Assembly: GCA_002492725.1 (NCBI GenBank)
Contig: DLAF01000052.1
Location: 534 to 42,774 of the forward strand
Source: Lachnospiraceae bacterium UBA7054
GTDB taxonomy: Bacteria > Bacillota > Clostridia > Lachnospirales > Lachnospiraceae
DNA length: 42,241 nucleotides
Reading direction: 5' to 3'
The position numbers and the translations under genes are program-made. Numbering within the stretch: position 1 is the stretch's first letter; each line of letters starts with the position of its first letter. The notes under the pieces were generated by a model. The model was not told the DNA's origin. It saw only the letters and a list, made by a program, of their open reading frames with translations, and made no database searches. Of this stretch, positions 39,412 to 42,241 are shown in pieces.

Positions 39412-39666
39412 CTACAGCTTCATAAACCTTAAAATCTCCTCGTCCGTAGCTTCAAATTCCTTAAAGATGATTGCAAGGTCATTATGCTTAAGGGTGTCCC
39501 TTCCCTTCTTTAGACCAGAAAGCCGGATGGACGCTGCCTGCTGCGATATTCCAAGCATTTCACCGAGCCTTGTCTGGTTTACATCCTTAAGTAGCATCTT
39601 CCCGTTTATCCAGACGTACAGATCGCGAAGCATGTATTTCTTTTTATTGATTGCCACCCTCGGCAT
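39412..39666 (-). CDS. small helix-turn-helix protein upstream of int
   Basis: The 84-residue protein contains LGEMLGISQQAASIRLSGLKKG, an HTH of the XRE-like or excisionase-like kind, after an N-terminal basic segment (MPRVAINKKKYMLRD). AGGAGGG precedes the ATG. Because it lies just ahead of the integrase gene on the same strand, it could be an excisionase-like or regulatory protein of the element. It is not the canonical Tn916 Xis by sequence. The function is inferred from position and fold only. Confidence 0.72.
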   Translation of the reverse strand: MPRVAINKKKYMLRDLYVWINGKMLLKDVNQTRLGEMLGISQQAASIRLSGLKKGRDTLKHNDLAIIFKEFEATDEEILRFMKL

Positions 39667-39678
39667 CCCTATTCCCTC

Positions 39679-39840
39679 CTATCTCCCCGCCGTACCGCAG
39701 AAGTAAATAATCATGTACGCCGCGATAAATGCCATGACCATAGCCGTCATGCCCGCCACAAAATAGCAGATAAACTGAAACCGCTTAAAATCCATCCGCT
39801 CACGACCTTTCACATCATTTCTCACAATAATCTCGTTCAT
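39679..39840 (-). CDS. short single-helix membrane protein
   Basis: The 53-residue product begins MNEIIVRNDVKGRERMDFKR and has one transmembrane helix (FICYFVAGMTAMVMAFIAAYMIIYF). The ATG at 39840 follows AAGGAGGAGCGGT, a strong ribosome binding site that lies within the 3' end of the preceding 65-codon gene, so the two overlap by 26 bases. It is typical of small element-borne genes. No function can be assigned. Confidence 0.7.
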   Translation of the reverse strand: MNEIIVRNDVKGRERMDFKRFQFICYFVAGMTAMVMAFIAAYMIIYFCGTAGR

Positions 39841-40012
39841 ACCGCTCCTCCTTCCTCCTTCTCCGCGCTCTTTCTGCACGTTTACCGTGAATATATCCCA
39901 ACATGAAAATGTCTGATGCCGCCTCAAGTGTAAAATTATATGGTCTTGCCTCTGCAATATCGTGAATCTGCTGCCTTACTTCCTCATTTTTCCAAAAAAA
40001 CATCGACCGCAC
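39815..40012 (-). CDS. small basic element protein, unknown
   Basis: The 65-residue ORF has a likely GTG start at 40012 with GGGA six bases upstream; Met4 is an alternative. It reads EEVRQQIHDIAEARPYNFTL followed by AASDIFMLGYIHGKRAERAR and ends with a very basic stretch. It overlaps the next small gene and lies in the run of small minus-strand element genes. No family is recognised. Confidence 0.55.
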   Translation of the reverse strand: MRSMFFWKNEEVRQQIHDIAEARPYNFTLEAASDIFMLGYIHGKRAERARRRRKEERYERDYCEK

Positions 40013-40059
40013 AGCATTTCCCGAGTATGAACATAGTTCTATTCTTTCTATAAATCATG

Positions 40060-40527
40060 TTACTCTTTTCCCTCATCCTGCTCTTTTTTCGCCGCTTCTC
40101 TTGCCGCTTTAGCAGCAGCCCTTTTCGCCTTGCGCTCTGCCCTCTTGCGTTCGTTTTCTGCGTCCAGTTCATCAAGTCTGCGCTCGCGTTCCTCTCTGTA
40201 TTTATCAAAAATTTGCCCGCCCTCACTTTCCTTGTGCGCTTTTATAACGCACAAATAATTATGTTCTGTTACTACTTTTAGAAAACCGGCTTTGTAAAGA
40301 TAGCTTGTAAAAGGACGCTCAACGCTACACGCCCCCATTCCGTTCCAATCCACGCCGCAATTTACATATCCGTCAATAAATGCGTTTTCATCAAGGAAAC
40401 GTGCCGCTTCTTCTCCAAAAAGTTCTATTGCCCGGTAAAAGGGAACAACATCACTTGTGCCTAATAAAATCGCCTCTTTCTCAAAAAGTTCTACTGCTGC
40501 TGCCTTGTTTAATACTTCTTGTATCAA
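40060..40527 (-). CDS. element protein with a charged C-terminal helix, unknown
   Basis: The 155-residue product uses a TTG start at 40527, eight bases after GAGAGGA. The first 100 residues are globular (LGTSDVVPFYRAIELFGEEA and so on, with one Cys in NCGVDWNGMG). The final 50 residues are an almost uninterrupted Lys/Arg/Glu/Ala helix (AERKAKRAAAKAAREAAKKE), suggesting a coiled coil or RNA/DNA-binding tail. I recognise no family. It belongs to the same strand run as the integrase. Confidence 0.7.
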   Translation of the reverse strand: MIQEVLNKAAAVELFEKEAILLGTSDVVPFYRAIELFGEEAARFLDENAFIDGYVNCGVDWNGMGACSVERPFTSYLYKAGFLKVVTEHNYLCVIKAHKESEGGQIFDKYREERERRLDELDAENERKRAERKAKRAAAKAAREAAKKEQDEGKE

Positions 40528-40564
40528 TTTTCAAATCCTCTCTTTACTCCGGGCAGATGGAATG

Positions 40565-40672
40565 TTATAATCCCCTCATACCCATAATTTGACGTGTTAT
40601 CGGGTTACTGCCCCTATCCAGAGTTACCGGCTTTGATAAGGGCTTTTCATTTATGCTACCGTAAATCTCCGG
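40565..40672 (-). pseudogene. start-less open frame, conserved-looking peptide remnant
   Basis: After an in-frame TAG a 35-codon frame runs without any ATG, GTG or TTG until two late methionines, encoding a segment that includes KPLSKPVTLDRGSNPITRQI and ending RGL. It is in the -1 frame relative to the end of the 91-residue gene at 40651-40926. The codon use and polar composition look like real coding sequence. A broken gene, or a frameshift extension of the preceding gene, are both possible. Confidence 0.35.
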
Positions 40673-40926
40673 CTACTTGTGGGCTTGCAATACTTGCTGT
40701 AAATCTCTGGCAGCGCCGCCTTTAATGCTTTCCCATCCAGCCGATTGCTGATGATCTCTTTCCACCTGATAAGGAAATTCTTTGTTTTCAGTTCGTCAAG
40801 CCCCTTTTCCTCAAGGTCTGCTTTCAGTTCGCCTTTGATAGCGTCCGCCTGCTCCTGAAGTTGTGCAATCTGTGTTTCCAGTGTGGATAATTTCTTGACA
40901 CGGTTCTCAATCATTCTCTCAGTCAT
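40651..40926 (-). CDS. small coiled-coil element protein
   Basis: The 91-residue product starts after AAAGGAGAG at 40926. Residues 5-50 form a heptad-rich helix (MIENRVKKLSTLETQIAQLQ then EQADAIKGELKADLEEKGL), followed by a compact basic end (NFLIRWKEIISNRLDG, KYCKPTSSRRFTVA). Proteins of this shape occur in phages and mobile elements as host-nuclease-inhibitor or single-strand annealing accessory factors, but I cannot assign one. It overlaps the stop of the remnant at 40919-41089 in the ATGACTGA configuration usual for coupled genes. Confidence 0.72.
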   Translation of the reverse strand: MTERMIENRVKKLSTLETQIAQLQEQADAIKGELKADLEEKGLDELKTKNFLIRWKEIISNRLDGKALKAALPEIYSKYCKPTSSRRFTVA

Positions 40927-41089
40927 AGTGCTCTCTCCTTTCTCTACTCAAGAAATTCACAGCCCCGAAAGAATCTTCCTGACTATTGGTATCGCTCCTT
41001 TGCTCACTCACAGGTATATGGCTTTCGATATCGGGTGCTTTCGGCTCTCCCGGCTGTTGTGTTCCTTGTTGATAATAAAAGTATAACAG
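40919..41089 (-). pseudogene. C-terminal remnant of a longer element gene
   Basis: A 56-codon frame opens directly after a TAA, has no ATG, and ends in GAVNFLSRERREHYD. Its composition (QQPGEPKAPDIESHIPVSEQ, then RSDTNSQEDSFG) reads as the tail of a real protein whose N-terminal part was lost. Its stop overlaps the start of the next gene (ATGACTGA), which is how intact neighbours are usually arranged. The minus-strand promoter box now lies in its first codons. A GTG at codon 27 (41011) is the only early start and has no clear ribosome binding site. Confidence 0.45.
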
Positions 41090-41108
41090 TTATGTACATA
41101 ACACGCAA
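41080..41108 (-). promoter_or_regulatory. minus-strand promoter of the element
   Basis: TTGCGT (41108-41103) and TATACT (41085-41080) are 17 bases apart on the minus strand. Palindrome 1 (41089-41102) occupies the spacer exactly. It would drive the small genes leading to int. Confidence 0.55.
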
Positions 41109-41165
41109 TTGTCATTTTTACTAAAGTTATGTACATAATTTTATCTATTTTTGTTATGTACATAT
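41089..41165. repeat. three copies of a GTTATGTACATAAC palindrome (operator array)
   Basis: Copy 1 (41089-41102) is a perfect 14-bp palindrome. Copy 2 (41126-41139) is GTTATGTACATAAT. Copy 3 (41153-41165) ends ACATAT, one mismatch in the 12-bp core TTATGTACATAA. Copy 1 lies between the -35 and -10 of the minus-strand promoter, and copy 3 abuts the -35 of the plus-strand promoter. This is the layout of a repressor controlling two divergent operons. The ribbon-helix-helix protein encoded at 41251 is a natural candidate; the HTH protein before int is another. Confidence 0.75.
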
Positions 41166-41167
41166 CA

Positions 41168-41196
41168 TTGATTATATGCTATATTCTTTCTATAAG
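41168..41196 (+). promoter_or_regulatory. plus-strand promoter for the RHH and toxin-antitoxin genes
   Basis: TTGATT (41168-41173) and TATAAG (41191-41196) are separated by 17 bases. Palindrome 3 ends three bases upstream of the -35 box. Confidence 0.55.
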
Positions 41197-41250
41197 ATAA
41201 AATAGAATCCTTTTAAAATATCCCCTCTGGGCAGAAAGAAGGTGCCATAA

Positions 41251-41445
41251 TTGGCTTTATCCGAACAACGTAAAGAATATTTGTACGATTATCAAAAAGC
41301 AAAACTCAAACGCATTCCCCTTGATGTTCCTAAAGAGAAATACGAAGAAATCAAAGCGGCGGCGACAGCAGCTGGCGAAAAAGTAAATGGCTATATCAAA
41401 AAGGCGGTTGATATGCGTATTGAGCGCGACAACACCGCAGAATAG
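41251..41445 (+). CDS. ribbon-helix-helix / Arc-like small DNA-binding protein
   Basis: The 64-residue protein uses a TTG start at 41251 after AGAAGGTG. Residues 20-60 have the RHH pattern: a strand (KLKRIPLDVP) followed by two helices (EKYEEIKAAATAAGEKVNGY, IKKAVDMRIERDN). Such proteins bind DNA as dimers, often as antitoxins or element repressors. It lies just downstream of the divergent operator array and 45 bases ahead of the YafQ-type toxin-antitoxin pair. It may regulate both. Assignment to a specific antitoxin family is uncertain. Confidence 0.78.
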   Translation: MALSEQRKEYLYDYQKAKLKRIPLDVPKEKYEEIKAAATAAGEKVNGYIKKAVDMRIERDNTAE

Positions 41446-41490
41446 TTCCGCCATAATCCCATACAATAACCACGAAAGGAAGTGCATTTT

Positions 41491-41700
41491 ATGAGCAATC
41501 GCGAATTAGCCAAACAACTGATCGACCAGATATCAGATGCCAAACTGCTTTACGTTATCCCCTATCTGCAGGGGGCGGCAATTCCAGAAGAACTCCCCAA
41601 TGCCGAAACCATAGCCTCAATTGAGGAATTGGAAAGCGGCGGCGGTACCTTATTTACCGGCAGCACCGAAACCCTGTTTGCTGAACTGACGGAGGAGTAG
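41491..41700 (+). CDS. antitoxin partner of YafQ-like toxin
   Basis: The start at 41491 follows AAGGAAG; an upstream in-frame GTG is less well placed. The 69-residue acidic product (RELAKQLIDQISDAKLLYVI, then a Glu-rich C-terminus ending ETLFAELTEE) has the usual features of a small antitoxin. It ends two bases before the toxin start, and its own 3' end supplies the toxin ribosome binding site. Direct family evidence is weak; the pairing with a clear YafQ homologue is the main support. Confidence 0.75.
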   Translation: MSNRELAKQLIDQISDAKLLYVIPYLQGAAIPEELPNAETIASIEELESGGGTLFTGSTETLFAELTEE

Positions 41701-41702
41701 CC

Positions 41703-41975
41703 ATGCTCAATGTACGATACTCCACCAGATTCAAAAAGGACTTCAAAACCTGTGTCAAGCGCGGTTATCAAATATCTTTACTGCAACAGGCGATTGACAC
41801 CCTCCGTATCCCTGCGCCGCTGCCGCCCCAAAACAGGGACCATAATCTAATTGGCAATTACTCTGGATATAGGGAATGTCACATAGAGCCAGACTGGCTA
41901 CTCATATACAAACAGACGGATGATGAATTAAGGTTAGACCGAACCGGCACCCATGCCGACCTGTTTAACATGTGA
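41703..41975 (+). CDS. YafQ family mRNA interferase toxin
   Basis: YafQ/RelE-fold toxins cut mRNA on the ribosome. The 90-residue protein shows the YafQ residues needed for activity: His47 (NRDHNLIG), His60 and Asp64-Trp65 (ECHIEPDWLLIY), His84 and Phe88 (GTHADLFNM). The N-terminus VRYSTRFKKDFKTCVKRGY is characteristic. GGAGG in the antitoxin's last codons serves as Shine-Dalgarno. It is the second gene of a type II system on the mobile element, where it would favour retention of the element. Confidence 0.92.
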   Translation: MLNVRYSTRFKKDFKTCVKRGYQISLLQQAIDTLRIPAPLPPQNRDHNLIGNYSGYRECHIEPDWLLIYKQTDDELRLDRTGTHADLFNM

Positions 41976-42013
41976 TTGCAACACGGCAATAACCGCCGCC
42001 ATTCAGAAGCACT

Positions 42014-42217
42014 CTAGCAAGGCTCTATCTGCCCCGTATCGGGCTTGTACTGCCCTATCTGATACAATACCTCTGTGTCCTTAAAATCCCAAATAGTGGC
42101 TCGTGGCGTGTCTCTATGGGTGTTCTGAAAGCAGGAGTTCTTTATAAAGGAATAAGCGGGCAGCAGGTCAGACAAATTAAGATCACATAACGGACAGCCT
42201 ACCCCAACCAGCATCAA
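42014..42217 (-). CDS. short hypothetical or truncated frame near the right edge
   Basis: A 67-codon frame on the minus strand follows an in-frame TAG (42223-42221). It has no visible ribosome binding site, and starts at TTG or ATG. Segments such as DLNLSDLLPAYSFIKNSCFQ and RATIWDFKDTEVLYQIGQYK read like conserved protein, with Cys residues near the ends. It is plausibly a remnant or a small element gene, not a shadow, since no stronger gene occupies the other strand here. I do not recognise a family. Confidence 0.4.
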   Translation of the reverse strand: MMLVGVGCPLCDLNLSDLLPAYSFIKNSCFQNTHRDTPRATIWDFKDTEVLYQIGQYKPDTGQIEPC

Positions 42218-42241
42218 ATGCTAGGGTAAAGTTTTTGTAGG

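Noticed and set aside
39984..40226. Basic 80-codon minus-strand ORF
   Set aside because: It overlaps the better supported 155-residue gene in another frame and its Lys/Arg-rich make-up comes from that gene's charged tail.
1..42241. tRNA, rRNA and CRISPR loci
   Set aside because: No cloverleaf-like clusters, conserved rRNA segments or regularly spaced direct repeats were noticed on reading both strands; an automated scan was not possible.

Overview
The window looks like chromosomal DNA of a Lachnospiraceae-type member of the Clostridia. The evidence is the strong AGGAGG-type ribosome binding sites, the order rho, rpmE, DUF1385 gene, prmC, prfA, the small Clostridia-typical families (DUF4250, DUF4364, DUF975, DUF1385, DUF5722), a HrcA/CIRCE-type operator on clpB, and an integrative-element tail with a Tn916-type integrase. 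No rRNA, tRNA or CRISPR array was recognised. The species cannot be named from this sequence.

Layout. 1-2140: the 5' part of a KilA-N gene and a CspB-like subtilisin, both on the minus strand. 2336-5365 (+): a promoter, a small XRE regulator with a membrane partner, a CPBP intramembrane protease, and a YeiH/UPF0324 exporter. 5370-7285 (-): an unknown protein, endonuclease III, and a nicotinamidase-like hydrolase. 7473-10723 (+): an ECF sigma factor, a membrane protein, and an ABC ATPase and permease. 10705-17640 (-): a second CPBP protease, a Cof-type HAD phosphatase, a three-S1-domain protein, an XRE/membrane regulator, a hemerythrin/CheX-like/REC fusion, and a LysM protein. 17676-22675 (-): prfA, prmC, DUF1385, rpmE, rho. 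22888-26297 (+): a second ECF sigma factor, a VNG-repeat protein, malic enzyme and a DUF4364 protein. 26354-31927 (-): a two-component system with a DUF975 membrane protein, a polysaccharide deacetylase and a DUF5722 glycosidase-like protein. 32063-37832 (-): a RACo-like ASKHA protein, DUF4250, an S66 carboxypeptidase and clpB. From about 37985 to the right edge lies the integrase end of a mobile element. It carries small cargo genes, truncated coding remnants, a divergent promoter region with three palindromic operators, and a YafQ toxin-antitoxin pair.

The most unusual signal is a repeated, structured leader. Two clear copies (8666-8797 on plus, 18757-18891 on minus) consist of three successive hairpins ending at the Shine-Dalgarno of unrelated genes (an ABC ATPase and prfA). 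The stems differ between copies by compensatory base changes. In both copies the loop of the middle hairpin can pair with bases just 5' of the Shine-Dalgarno. A decayed third copy lies before the CPBP gene at 10705-11556, and a possible trace lies before clpB. A separate 128-bp nested palindrome with 18-bp perfect ends sits between malic enzyme and the DUF4364 gene.

Regulation visible in sequence includes CIRCE overlapping the -35 box of clpB, 11-bp-phased TTAAGG repeats before the DUF975/two-component operon, GTTATGTACATAAC-type palindromes in the mobile element, and good sigma-A promoters before the XRE regulator, the hemerythrin/REC gene and rpmE.
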